Source: Burkholderia sp. WP9 (GTDB lineage: Bacteria; Pseudomonadota; Gammaproteobacteria; Burkholderiales; Burkholderiaceae). From it: 64,000 bases of DNA. This document shows, piece by piece, positions 51,266 to 60,218 of the stretch. Position numbers and translations under genes: made by a program. Each line of letters begins with the position of its first letter. The stretch's first letter is position 1. The notes beneath the pieces are model-generated. The model made no database searches, was not told the origin of the DNA, and saw nothing but the letters and a program-made list of their open reading frames with translations. The stretch covers positions 3,844,001-3,908,000 of the forward strand of contig NZ_FNTG01000001.1 of the NCBI RefSeq assembly GCF_900104795.1. Direction: 5' to 3'.

Positions 51266-52090
51266 TCAGAACTTGTACGAGACGGCGAGGAAAGAAATGA
51301 TCGGATCGGCGCTCAGGTCCGCCTTCGAGACCCCCAGCTCCGTGCCATCCGCCGCCTTGATGATGACCGACGAGGTCGTCTTCAGCGGGATGTAGGTGAC
51401 CGACGCCACGAGCCCCCAGTGATCCGTGATGTTGTACGCGAGCCCCGCGTTGAACACCGGCGCCCACGACGACGACGCCTTCGCCGACACCTGCGTCTGC
51501 CCCGGCTTGCCCGCACCGGCCGCCAGTACCGCGCCGAGGTTGTTCTGCGTCGACTGGACGAAGTTCTGGCTCAACTGAATGTCCGAGAACCAGTTGTACG
51601 ACACACCCACGCCGACAAACGGGCGGAACTTCGCCGTCGGCTCGTTGAAGTAGTACTGGAACAGCAGCGCCGGGCTCCACTGGCGCACGCTCTTCACGAT
51701 CGGATTGGCCTGCGGATCGCCCAGATCCTGTTGACCGAGCGCGCCTGCCGGTCCCGGCGGTTTGATGACGCCGTGCCCATAGATCTTGAACACCGGCGGC
51801 ACACCGGCCACGGTCGTCACGGCAATGTGATCGGTGAGGTAATGGCTGAACACCAGGCCGACGGTATCGGCGTTACCGGTCGACAAACTCGTACCGGCCG
51901 AAGTGAACGAGCTTGGCAGGCGCAGCGGCGTGTTGATCGGCGTCGGCGCGACGTTGGTGGTGAGCGGCGTGCTCGAATCCTGCGGCATCACGTGAAACCA
52001 GCCGAGTACCGCGACGTTGTCGCCCGCATGTTGGGCGTGCGCGCCGGCTGACAGGCAGGCGACCATTAACGCGAAACAGATTCTTTTCAT
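51266..52090 (-). CDS. OmpW family outer-membrane protein
   Basis: A 274-residue protein with signal peptide (KRICFALMVACLSAGAHA) and an eight-stranded barrel pattern ending in the C-terminal phenylalanine (AVSYKF). OmpW features are LGLVFSHYLTDHIAVTT-like, FRPFVGVGVSYNWFSDI, and NAGLAYNITDHWGLVASVTYIPL. OmpW-family barrels pass small hydrophobic molecules. ATG 52090 follows AGGAGGAACAAC, an excellent binding site, which fixes the start. Confidence 0.9.
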   Translation of the reverse strand: MKRICFALMVACLSAGAHAQHAGDNVAVLGWFHVMPQDSSTPLTTNVAPTPINTPLRLPSSFTSAGTSLSTGNADTVGLVFSHYLTDHIAVTTVAGVPPVFKIYGHGVIKPPGPAGALGQQDLGDPQANPIVKSVRQWSPALLFQYYFNEPTAKFRPFVGVGVSYNWFSDIQLSQNFVQSTQNNLGAVLAAGAGKPGQTQVSAKASSSWAPVFNAGLAYNITDHWGLVASVTYIPLKTTSSVIIKAADGTELGVSKADLSADPIISFLAVSYKF

Positions 52091-52194
52091 GTTGTTCCTC
52101 CTGAGGCGCGCGTGAAGCTGATCGCGCGCGGCAAGCGACGGCAGGTCCGCGACCGCGCCGGTGCGCTGCTTATTCGGTGGGCGCCGGCTGCCGC

Positions 52195-52227
52195 GCTGTG
52201 ACGCCGCTGTGACGCCGCTGTGACGCC
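52195..52227 (+). repeat. Three tandem copies of an 11-bp unit
   Basis: GCTGTGACGCC occurs three times without spacers at 52195-52205, 52206-52216 and 52217-52227, upstream of the OmpW gene. The number of copies could vary. No function is evident. Confidence 0.8.
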
Positions 52228-52284
52228 ATGCGGCAGCCGGGACGCGAACGCCACGTTGCAACGTGGCGGCGCGTGCGGCGCCCA

Positions 52285-53529
52285 TTACTGGACGAAGGCG
52301 CCGATCGTGAAATACGGCGAAGCCGCGTTGGTCAGATCGAGGTAGCCGAACACCCCGCCCGTGAAGATCATCTTTCCGGTCGGCGTGCTGCCGGTCGAGG
52401 CGCCCACTCGCGTCGTCGTCACTACGCCCGGCACGGCTTGCGTGAAGTCCAGATTCAGCGCCGTCGCGAGCGATGCCTGCGACGCGTTGAACGGATCGAG
52501 CAGCGTAGCCTCGGTGCCTTCGAGCGCGGTGGTGCGGTAGTCGAACTGGCTATCCACGCCGATGTACTCGCCGTTTTGCGAGTTCACCGTGATCGCGCTT
52601 CGCGGCGCCAGAATCGAGATGCCCGACTCGTCGTCGGCGTAAGGCCCGAGCGCGCCGTTTTGCGGCACGGTCACCGACGAGTTCGCCGCGCCCGTTCGCA
52701 CCAGAATCGGCACCAACTGGTTACGCAGCTTGCCGACGATCATGTAGCCGCGCGCTTCCGGGGTCGTCGCGAGGGTGGGCTTCGCCTGGCCGAGGAAGTT
52801 GTTGGTCTGGAACGCGCCGCTGCCGTCCGCCGACTGCGCGAAGTTGCCGCCGGGTTGCTGACACTTGCCGGCGTTGATGCCGGAATTGTCACACTCGGTC
52901 CACGTGCCGTCTGCGTTGATCGTGATCTTCGAATCGACCGCGACCGGCGCGAAGTTTTGCGATGGTACCTGGTGATAGCCGAGCTGGTTGTACGTGCCGG
53001 CCACGTTTGCCAGATTCGTTTCAATGGACGAGAAGCCGATGAACGGGTAGTACGGGAACTTGGTATCCGGCACGGCGCCTACGCCGAGAATCCCGCCGAA
53101 CGAAATTTCCGCGCCCGGGATCGTGCCACCCGCCACGCCTTCGCCGACGAAAATCCGCGCCGGACGATTCGGGTCGAGACTCGCGCCGTTCAGGCGGAAT
53201 GCGCACTGGTTGAGCTTGTTGGTCGGCAGCAGGGTTTCCTGGGTGAGCGTGCCGCTGGCTGACTGCCCGGCGCGCGTCGGGACGACAGTGCCGGTGGTTG
53301 CCGGGATCGGCGACTCGATGTAATTGATCTGCCAGGTCATCTTGGTCGTGTCGAGTTGCAGCTTGACCAGTTCGCCGTCACCGCCGCCGCCCGTGAATAC
53401 CGTGCCGTAGTCCAGCGACGCAGGGCACAGCCGGACTTCCGTCACGGGCCCGTCACCGCCGCCGCCGCCACCACACGCCCCCAGCAACGGTGCAGCAAGA
53501 GCGAGCACCGAAAGGATTCTCCATTTCAT
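52285..53529 (-). CDS. DUF2957 family lipoprotein
   Basis: A 414-residue lipoprotein with lipobox LGAC followed by a glycine run. ATG 53529 follows CTGGAGGCGGT, a strong binding site. Motifs shared with the neighbour are QLDTTKMTWQINYIESPIPATTGTVVPTRAG, CAFRLNGASLDPNRPARIFVGEGVAGGTIPGAEISFGG, FPYYPFIGFSSIE and YADDESGISILA. The family is known mainly from Burkholderia and has no assigned function. It is outer-membrane or surface anchored by prediction. It lies 194 bp upstream of the OmpW gene on the same strand. Confidence 0.75.
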   Translation of the reverse strand: MKWRILSVLALAAPLLGACGGGGGGDGPVTEVRLCPASLDYGTVFTGGGGDGELVKLQLDTTKMTWQINYIESPIPATTGTVVPTRAGQSASGTLTQETLLPTNKLNQCAFRLNGASLDPNRPARIFVGEGVAGGTIPGAEISFGGILGVGAVPDTKFPYYPFIGFSSIETNLANVAGTYNQLGYHQVPSQNFAPVAVDSKITINADGTWTECDNSGINAGKCQQPGGNFAQSADGSGAFQTNNFLGQAKPTLATTPEARGYMIVGKLRNQLVPILVRTGAANSSVTVPQNGALGPYADDESGISILAPRSAITVNSQNGEYIGVDSQFDYRTTALEGTEATLLDPFNASQASLATALNLDFTQAVPGVVTTTRVGASTGSTPTGKMIFTGGVFGYLDLTNAASPYFTIGAFVQ

Positions 53530-53626
53530 ACCGCCTCCAGAATTTTCTCGTTGTGTGTGGCCGGCTCCCAGTCCAGCCACCTGATTTATTTATGTCTCGT
53601 ACTGCGAACTGCCGGTCCGTTGTGAC

Positions 53627-55060
53627 TTACTTGCTGATTTGCGCGCCGATACCGAAGTAAGGTGCGCTCGAAGCCGTGCTGTTGAGTTGCGACGTCGGCG
53701 CTACGCCGCCATTGACGGTCCCTTGAATCTCGATCGCATAGAGGCCGCCCGAAGCGATCGCGAGGCCTTTTTGACCGTTGGCCTGCTGGACACCGACCAG
53801 TCCGGGACTCGGCAGGCCGTAGCCCAGACCGAAGCCGTCTTCCGCCGCCGAAGTCGACGGGTTGATGAAGGTGCCGACGCCGCCCTGGATCAATGCGGCG
53901 GTGTACTTGAAGTTGGAGTCGGCACCTACGTAGCCGCCGTCGAACCCGCCGGACGCAAGCGGTGTAGCCGCGGCCAGCATCGCGATGCCGGATTCGTCGT
54001 CGACCTTGGCGTCGGAGTGCAGCAATACCGCGGTGCCGAGGTTTACAGAGCCCGTGCGAATGACGAGCGGCACCGTTGCGCCGTTGATCTGGCCGAGGAT
54101 CATGTGCGCCTGAGCCGACACGCCGCTCGGCTGGTTCAGTGGCGGCAGCTTGAGCTGAGTGCCGATCTGCGGCGCATTCTGGCTGTCGAAGTAGCCGCTG
54201 GCATTGGCGGTCCACGCCGTGCCCGTCGTCAGGCAGCCGCTCGCGCTCGGCGTAAATGCCGCGTTGGCCGGATTCGAGCCCGTGCAGTTGCCGGCCGCGT
54301 CGAAGGTTTCGACCGTGTTGGTGGCGGTCGCCGCGTACGAGCCGGACGGCACGAGGTGATACAGGAGACCGTTGTAAGTGCCGGCCAGCTTGGTGATATC
54401 GGCGGTCGTGCTGGCAAATCCGAGGAACGGGTAGAAGTCGAAGTGCCGGTTCGGTACCGCGCCGACGTGATCGATGATGCCGGGAATGATGGTCAGGCCG
54501 TCGTACTCGACAGTTGCGCCCGGAATGCCGCCGCCGGCCACGCCCTGGCCGACCAGAATCATCGGCGGGTTCGGGTTGTTGACGAAGTCGGGCGTCGTGT
54601 AGGTCGTGCCGTTCGCGGGCGCGGTGCCGGTGCCTTTGCCGAGAATGAAAGCGCAGCGGGTTTGCTCCGCGGTCGGCAGCATGCCGGTCGGAGGATGGAT
54701 CACTGCACCGGTAATCTGTGTGCCTTCGCGCGTGATCGTGACGTCGGCGCTGGTCAGCGGGATCGGCGACTTGAGCCACTTCAGCGAGTAGGTCATCGCT
54801 GTCGCGTCGATGTTGAGTTGCACGACTTCGCCGCTACCCGCTCCGCCGAGGAACGTGCTCTTGACGATGTCGGCCGTGGCGGGACACAACGCAGTCGCAC
54901 CGGCGCTCGAGGTCGGCGGACCTTGCACGCCGCAGCTCGCGCCTGAGCATTGCGCGGGGTTGACCGGGCCTGGATTGTCGGCCTTGCCGCCACCGCAGGC
55001 AATCAGGAATGGGGCCGTGGCAATGGCCATCGCCAGGCCTCGAGTAATGGCGTGCGACAT
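53627..55060 (-). CDS. DUF2957 family lipoprotein (paralogue)
   Basis: A 477-residue paralogue of the next gene. The lipobox is LIAC, followed by GGGKADN. Shared blocks are LNIDATAMTYSLKWLKSPIPLTSADVTITREG, CAFILG, NPPMILVGQGVAGGGIPGATVEYDG, HFDFYPFLGFAST and KVDDESGIAML. ATG 55060 has GGGAG eight bases upstream. An ATG 18 bp earlier lacks one. The gap to the next paralogue is 97 bp, so this looks like a tandem duplication. Confidence 0.75.
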   Translation of the reverse strand: MSHAITRGLAMAIATAPFLIACGGGKADNPGPVNPAQCSGASCGVQGPPTSSAGATALCPATADIVKSTFLGGAGSGEVVQLNIDATAMTYSLKWLKSPIPLTSADVTITREGTQITGAVIHPPTGMLPTAEQTRCAFILGKGTGTAPANGTTYTTPDFVNNPNPPMILVGQGVAGGGIPGATVEYDGLTIIPGIIDHVGAVPNRHFDFYPFLGFASTTADITKLAGTYNGLLYHLVPSGSYAATATNTVETFDAAGNCTGSNPANAAFTPSASGCLTTGTAWTANASGYFDSQNAPQIGTQLKLPPLNQPSGVSAQAHMILGQINGATVPLVIRTGSVNLGTAVLLHSDAKVDDESGIAMLAAATPLASGGFDGGYVGADSNFKYTAALIQGGVGTFINPSTSAAEDGFGLGYGLPSPGLVGVQQANGQKGLAIASGGLYAIEIQGTVNGGVAPTSQLNSTASSAPYFGIGAQISK

Positions 55061-55481
55061 GCTGCTGTCTCCCTTCATGTAATTGTGCGAGCTAATTTCG
55101 CTGTGCGGATAATGGCTGTCAATTGAATGAGCCGTCTAAAAAGACTGATTCAAACAGCGTTCCTTTTCCCGGACGCGCACCGCGTGGACACTGGCGGCCC
55201 TTTTAAACAAAAAATGATTTTTCGACCTGGAGAGGACATCGTTGCTTCGCCGCACTGCCTTGCCAGGCAAGCGTTACAGCAAAATGGCTCTATGATCTTC
55301 GAACGACCGTTCGCGAAAAAATCCGGAGTTTCCCTATGCGGAAAACTATGCTGTGGGCGTGGTTCTCAGGAATGAATTACCGGCAGTTTCTCAAGCAGTC
55401 GGATTTTTATTTTTTAAGTAATGCGGGCTACTACCGATTAACTGCGGGAAATGGAATTGAAATTGGCGGGATTTAAAACAG
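55061..55481. other. Intergenic region upstream of the DUF2957 genes
   Basis: About 420 bp, AT-richer around 55385-55480. It presumably holds the promoter of the DUF2957 pair. The short frame on the plus strand (55127-55375) has no family resemblance and is not called. Confidence 0.4.
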
Positions 55482-55512
55482 AAAGGCCGATCCTGGTGGA
55501 CCGGCCTTTTTT
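55482..55512 (-). terminator. Intrinsic terminator after argC
   Basis: Stem AAAGGCCG (55482-55489) and CGGCCTTT (55502-55509), with a further small inner stem, flanked by A-runs and T-runs on both sides. It can act in both directions. It lies 41 bp after the argC stop. Confidence 0.75.
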
Positions 55513-55552
55513 GTGACTCGACGGCGCATTGCCGCCGGTAGCGCAGGGTTGA

Positions 55553-56500
55553 TCAGCGTTTCAAGCCGCTGTCTTCGCTGGCGCCGATCGCGAGGTTCAT
55601 GCACTGGATCGCCGCGCCCGACGCGCCCTTGCCCAGGTTGTCCAGACGCGCGACGGTCACGAAGCGTTCTTCGTTGCCGAACACGAACAGGTCGACGCGG
55701 TTGGTGTCGTTGTTCGCCTGCACGTCGAAGAAGCCGCTGTCGAGGTTTGCTTCCGCGTCGAACGGCGCAACGTGCACGAAGGCCTCGCCCGCGTAGTACT
55801 CGGCGAACAGCGCCTGCACGTCTTGCGGTGTGGCCTTCTTCGCCAGCTGGTTCGGCGAGAAGAAGGTGGTGACCGCGAGACCCTTGTAGAAGTCGCCGAC
55901 GATCGGCGTAAAGACCGGCGCCGACTTCAGGCCCGTATGCGCGGCCATTTCCGGCAGATGCTTGTGAGTCAGACCAAGCGCGTATGGACGCGGGCTCTTG
56001 AGCTTGTCGTTGCCGCCGGCTTCGTAGTCGGCAATCATTTTCTTGCCGCCGCCGCTGTAGCCGGTGATCGAGTAAGCGTGCGCGGCGAACTCGGGAGCCA
56101 CCACGCCTGCTTCGACCAGCGGACGCATGGCGAGCACGAACGCCGACGCATGGCATCCCGGCACCGCAATGCGTTTCGCCGTGCGCAGACGCTCGCGCTG
56201 CGAGCGTGCCAGCTCGGGCAGGCCGTAAGCCCAGTCGGCGGAAGTACGGAACGCGGTGCTGGCATCGATCAGCACGGTGCGATCGTTCTCGACCAGCGAA
56301 GCGGATTCGCGCGATGCGACGTCGGGCAGGCACAGAAACGTGACGTCGGACGCATTGATTAGACGACGGCGCTCGTCGAGGTCTTTGCGCTTCGCTTCTT
56401 CGATACGCAGGATCTCAACGTCGGCGCGTTGCGACAGGTATTCGAAAATCTTCAGGCCGGTCGTACCTTCCTGTCCGTCGACAAAAACTTTCGTGCTCAT
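55553..56500 (-). CDS. argC: N-acetyl-gamma-glutamyl-phosphate reductase ArgC (type 2)
   Basis: A 315-residue arginine biosynthesis enzyme reducing N-acetylglutamyl phosphate to the semialdehyde. It opens [21 protein letters not shown], the short form of ArgC, then [19 protein letters not shown], the catalytic cysteine in [18 protein letters not shown] near residue 118, and [16 protein letters not shown] 56500 gives the full family length. A longer frame extends upstream but has no homology. The wrbA-like gene ends 184 bp upstream on the same strand. Confidence 0.92.
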   Translation of the reverse strand: MSTKVFVDGQEGTTGLKIFEYLSQRADVEILRIEEAKRKDLDERRRLINASDVTFLCLPDVASRESASLVENDRTVLIDASTAFRTSADWAYGLPELARSQRERLRTAKRIAVPGCHASAFVLAMRPLVEAGVVAPEFAAHAYSITGYSGGGKKMIADYEAGGNDKLKSPRPYALGLTHKHLPEMAAHTGLKSAPVFTPIVGDFYKGLAVTTFFSPNQLAKKATPQDVQALFAEYYAGEAFVHVAPFDAEANLDSGFFDVQANNDTNRVDLFVFGNEERFVTVARLDNLGKGASGAAIQCMNLAIGASEDSGLKR

Positions 56501-56684
56501 CTCGATCTCACTGGCTTGCTGGAAACAGGGCGCGACACCGCGCCGGAACGTTATTTTAAGACCTGATGGCGGCCGACGTGCAAAAGGGGTGAAAAAACGA
56601 CGATGCACGCCGAACATGACATCGGCGTGACCCGTTGTGCGGCAGATGCCAGCCGATGTCGGCCGGATCGCGGCAATCCGTGCG

Positions 56685-57257
56685 TCAGCGGGCGGCGGCG
56701 ATCCAGCGTGCCGTGACGCCGGCCACCCGTGCGCCGAACATCCGCGCGGTTTCCAGGTCGCCGGCGGGCGGTGCTTCTTCCGGCGATGCATCGGCCGGTG
56801 ACTGCGTGAGCAGGCCGGTCGAGCCGCCCACATAGTTCAGGTCGTTGCGGGTCGCCGCCTTGGTGTTGGACGGCATCATGCCGGTGCCCGCCCAGATCAT
56901 GCCGTGCTGCATGGCCAACGTGACGAAGTACTGGATCGTCGAGAACTTGTCGCCGTTCATGGTCGCGGAGTTGGTGAAGCCGGCCGCGATCTTGTCCTTC
57001 CACGTCTGTCCGAACCATGGCTTCGAGCTCGCGTCGGCGAACTTCTTGAAGTCGGCGGAAGGGCCGCCCATGTAGGTCGGCGCGCCGAAGATGATGGCGT
57101 CGGCCGCGGCGAGTTCGGCCCAGGCCGCCTCGTCGATCTCGCCGACCGGCAGCAATTTCCCGTCCGCGCCGGCTTCGAGGGCGCCCGCCAGCACGGCCTC
57201 GGCGACTTTCTTCGTGTGGCCGTAGCCGCTGTGATAAACGATGACGATCTTCGACAT
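56685..57257 (-). CDS. Flavodoxin/WrbA-like NAD(P)H:quinone oxidoreductase
   Basis: A 190-residue flavodoxin-fold protein. The phosphate-binding loop is [19 protein letters not shown] (residues 4-22). [21 protein letters not shown] is the FMN-binding loop. [16 protein letters not shown] resembles the WrbA segment near the active site. The N-terminus begins [10 protein letters not shown] at ATG 57257. It probably reduces quinones by two electrons. The gene is followed downstream by argC, with no coupling. Confidence 0.82.
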   Translation of the reverse strand: MSKIVIVYHSGYGHTKKVAEAVLAGALEAGADGKLLPVGEIDEAAWAELAAADAIIFGAPTYMGGPSADFKKFADASSKPWFGQTWKDKIAAGFTNSATMNGDKFSTIQYFVTLAMQHGMIWAGTGMMPSNTKAATRNDLNYVGGSTGLLTQSPADASPEEAPPAGDLETARMFGARVAGVTARWIAAAR

Positions 57258-57481
57258 GTAACACTCTCCAGCAAAATGAACGAGGATGGGTGAGGCACGG
57301 CAATGGTGCGCAGTGGTGTCGGCGCTGCCCCGGCAAGCATGACGCGTACCGTCGTGCTGCACATTAGCGTGCGCGAATGACAGAATTTCGGCGCGGGCGG
57401 CAATACGACGCAAGCCGTGCGCCAAGCGAGGCTCCGGCCGGCGCTCGTGCGCCTGGCTTGCGCGCGCTGCAAGGCGCGAGT

Positions 57482-58084
57482 CTAGCGACCGTAATTGACC
57501 ACGAGCCGAGCACTGCCAAGTGTGGCGGTGCTGATCTCGTGGTCGAACATCAGCGCGGGGCGGCCTTGCGCGAGGCGCAGGTCGGCGCTGCTGAGCGCAT
57601 AAACGGTGATGATGTAGCGATGCGGTTTGCCGGGCGGCGGACATGGACCGCCGTAGCCGTCGGTATCGAAATCGTTGCGCGCTTCGACCGCGCCCAGTTT
57701 GCTGAGGAACCCGGAAGAACTCGCATTCTCCGGCAAGCTGCCGACCGTAGCCGGAATGCCCGCAACGGACCAATGCCACCATCCGCGGCCTGGCGCATCC
57801 TGATCGAACATGGTGACCGCGAAGCTGCGCGTGCCGGGCGGAGCGTCGTGCCAGGAAAGTTGTGGCGAGCGGTTGCCGCCTTTGCAGTCGTCCTGATTGA
57901 AAACCTGAGCGGCTTCCACGGTGCCGCCCGCCCGGAAGTTGGCGCTGGTCAACGCAAACGCACCCTCTGCGAAGGCGTATGGCCCGTGCGCCACCCATAA
58001 CGCGAGCCCGAGCATAGCGCAGGAAAGAAGCGGCAAACGGCGCAACGGTGAAGCATTCGAAACGACCAGGCAACGCGAGCGCAT
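57482..58084 (-). CDS. YbhB/YbcL family Raf-kinase-inhibitor-like (PEBP) protein, exported
   Basis: A 200-residue protein with a long signal segment (LPLLSCAMLGLALWVAHGPYAFA). The PEBP core is present: SPQLSWHDAPPGTRSFAVTMFDQDAPGRGWWHWSVAGIPA, then YGGPCPPPGKPHRYIITVYAL. The ligand-pocket Asp-His residues are in DQDAP and WWHW. Bacterial members have no agreed role. It lies 224 bp upstream of the wrbA-like gene on the same strand. Confidence 0.85.
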   Translation of the reverse strand: MRSRCLVVSNASPLRRLPLLSCAMLGLALWVAHGPYAFAEGAFALTSANFRAGGTVEAAQVFNQDDCKGGNRSPQLSWHDAPPGTRSFAVTMFDQDAPGRGWWHWSVAGIPATVGSLPENASSSGFLSKLGAVEARNDFDTDGYGGPCPPPGKPHRYIITVYALSSADLRLAQGRPALMFDHEISTATLGSARLVVNYGR

Positions 58085-58349
58085 GTGCCGGTTCTCCAGT
58101 GAGGGCGCGAGGCGGTAGCGCTCGCGAAAGTTATTGTCCCTATTTTGTTCCCCAAGGTCGGTCCAAGTCTAACATTAGCTCTGCTACGCACCATTGTTGC
58201 GCAGTCCGGTGGAATATACGGGCCAGAATCGGCTATAGTCGGAGGAATTGTCCGCGCGAACGCAGGCCGCGTCCTCATCCGTTTACGAAATAGAAAACAA
58301 AGGCATGTCAGAAGTTCTGGAGAGTGTTTTATCTGTCGAGGGGAGGGCA

Positions 58350-59039
58350 ATGCAAGATCCTGTCAGGGTCGTGGTCGCTGACGACCACCCGGTTATTCTG
58401 TTCGGGGCCGAGCAGGCTTTGCTCAAGTTTCCTGGTCTGCAAGTGGTCGCGCGTGCGCGGCAGTCAACCGAATTGATCAAGGTGCTGCAAACCATGGCTT
58501 GCGACGTGCTCGTCACGGATCTGGCCATGCCTGGTGGCCAGTATGGCGACGGCTTGCCGCTGATTGGCTATCTGCGCCGCAATTTCCCTAACCTTCCTAT
58601 CGTCGTCCTGACGATGCTGGAGAATGCCGCGTTGCTAAAGCGGCTGAGCGAACTCGGCGTCACCTCAGTCGTCAACAAGTCGGACGATCTAAGCCACATT
58701 GGGCTCGCGGTGCAGCACGTGAGCCGCAACCTCGAGTACATGAGCCCGTCGGTCAAGGCTTCGTTAGATGCGTTGCGCATGAATGCCGGCGGCAAGAACG
58801 ACGAAGTCATGCTGTCCAAACGTGAGCTGGAGGTGGTGCGTCTGTTCGTGTCCGGCATGACGATCAAGGAAATCTCCGAGCAACTCAACCGCAGCATCAA
58901 GACGATCAGTACACAGAAGAACACCGCCATGCGCAAACTCGGCATTGAGCGGGATTCCGAATTGTTCCAGTACGCGCAGAGCAATGGCTTGCTGAATCTG
59001 TCGTCGCATTCGGCGGAAGAGCCTGGTGGAACGTCTTAA
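58350..59039 (+). CDS. LuxR-type two-component response regulator
   Basis: A 229-residue NarL/RcsB-type regulator. The receiver domain has the acidic pocket VVADDHPVILFGAEQ, the phospho-acceptor aspartate in DVLVTDLAMPGG, and the threonine and lysine in VLTM and VVNKSDD. The C-terminal LuxR helix-turn-helix is LSKRELEVVRLFVSGMTIKEISEQLNRSIKTISTQKNTAMRKLGI. ATG 58350 follows GAGGGGAGGGCA. Earlier in-frame ATGs at 58248 and 58305 lack such a site. A partner kinase is not in the window. Confidence 0.9.
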   Translation: MQDPVRVVVADDHPVILFGAEQALLKFPGLQVVARARQSTELIKVLQTMACDVLVTDLAMPGGQYGDGLPLIGYLRRNFPNLPIVVLTMLENAALLKRLSELGVTSVVNKSDDLSHIGLAVQHVSRNLEYMSPSVKASLDALRMNAGGKNDEVMLSKRELEVVRLFVSGMTIKEISEQLNRSIKTISTQKNTAMRKLGIERDSELFQYAQSNGLLNLSSHSAEEPGGTS

Positions 59040-59070
59040 GTTCGTTTGCTTTTGCTAAGGCAAAAATAGA

Positions 59071-59109
59071 AAAAGGGCGCCTGTCGATAAGACAGGCGCC
59101 CTTTTTTAT
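59071..59109 (+). terminator. Bidirectional intrinsic terminator between response regulator and pyrE
   Basis: A 15-bp stem AAAAGGGCGCCTGTC (59071-59085) and GACAGGCGCCCTTTT (59091-59105), loop GATAA, then TTATT. It serves the convergent response regulator and pyrE genes. Confidence 0.9.
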
Positions 59110-59133
59110 TCAATCCGCGTCAGGCGGCGAGGC

Positions 59134-59820
59134 TTATTGCGGCGTCGAGGTCGCGCCACCGTGTGCAGCAGACCATTCAGCCGGTGCGTGCAGGAATTTC
59201 TCCACTTCGTCGAGCGTCTTGGTGTCGAAGTACTTGTTTTCCTTCGCGACGCGCAACACGTCCCACCACGTGGCGAGCGCGTGCAGATCGACGTCGATGT
59301 CTTTCAGCACCGACACGCTTTCCTTGAAGATGTTGTAGTGGAACAGCACGAAGCAGTGGTTCACCGTCGCGCCGGCGGTGCGCAGCGCGTTGATGAAGTT
59401 GATCTTGCTGCGGCTGTCCGTGGTCAGGTCTTCGACCAGCAGCACGCGTTGACCTTCGGTCAGCAGGCCTTCGATCTGCGCGTTACGGCCGAAACCCTTC
59501 GGCTTCTTGCGCACGTATTGCATCGGCACCATCAGGCGATCGGAGAGCCATGCCGCGAACGGGATGCCAGCGGTTTCGCCACCAGCGACGGCGTCGATCT
59601 GCTCATAGCCGACGTCGCGCAGAATCGTGGTCTCGGCCATTTCCATCAGGCCGCGGCGCACGCGCGGATACGAGATCAGCTTGCGGCAGTCGATATAAAC
59701 CGGGCTCGCCCAGCCGGACGTGAAAATGTACGGTTTCTCCGCGTTGAAGTGCACTGCCTGTACTTCCAGCAGCATCTTGGCGGTCGTGTCGGAGATCGTC
59801 TGGCGATCGAAGCCTGTCAT
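59134..59820 (-). CDS. pyrE: Orotate phosphoribosyltransferase PyrE
   Basis: A 228-residue pyrimidine enzyme joining orotate and PRPP to OMP. It has [32 protein letters not shown] at the N-terminus, [34 protein letters not shown] with the flexible loop, and the PRPP motif [14 protein letters not shown] near residue 130. The length matches the family. The C-terminal tail ([12 protein letters not shown]) is extra. It converges with the response regulator gene. Confidence 0.93.
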   Translation of the reverse strand: MTGFDRQTISDTTAKMLLEVQAVHFNAEKPYIFTSGWASPVYIDCRKLISYPRVRRGLMEMAETTILRDVGYEQIDAVAGGETAGIPFAAWLSDRLMVPMQYVRKKPKGFGRNAQIEGLLTEGQRVLLVEDLTTDSRSKINFINALRTAGATVNHCFVLFHYNIFKESVSVLKDIDVDLHALATWWDVLRVAKENKYFDTKTLDEVEKFLHAPAEWSAAHGGATSTPQ

Positions 59821-60218
59821 GGGCGGATCCTTGGGTGTGAGCGGGGAGAAGCGGGCGCGGAGCCCGGTGGCGCAGCAAGCGGGGTATGCCGCACCATGTT
59901 GGGCGGCGCCTTGATAGGCAAATACGCAGCCGGTCAGCGGAGTGCGGGCCGGATTTTGCTACGCGCGCAGGCCGACATTTTACCCGAAATGAGTCCTTCC
60001 GAGGAGGCCGTCTCGCCTGCCTGCTGCGGATGACGGCGATAACGGCCGCGCTGCGCCGGCTTGGCGGGCACTGAAGGGACGCGCCGGCAGGCCCGATCCG
60101 CTCGCGCTTTTTGGTTCGCTTGTGAGCCGCCAGGGGCGCCTTTACACTCACGCGAATTTATCGGGCGCGTGCCGCCGTCGCCGCCACCGTTGCCCATTTG
60201 ACCTACGGAATGCTTTCA
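59821..60218. other. Divergent promoter region of pyrE and the MFS gene
   Basis: Nearly 400 bp without a supportable gene. Frames here are GC-rich and lack binding sites. It should hold the pyrE promoter (minus) and that of the MFS gene (plus). I cannot place either precisely. Confidence 0.35.

Noticed and set aside
55127..55375. Plus-strand small gene upstream of the DUF2957 genes
   Set aside because: 82 codons without a ribosome binding site or recognisable domain, in a region expected to be promoter DNA.
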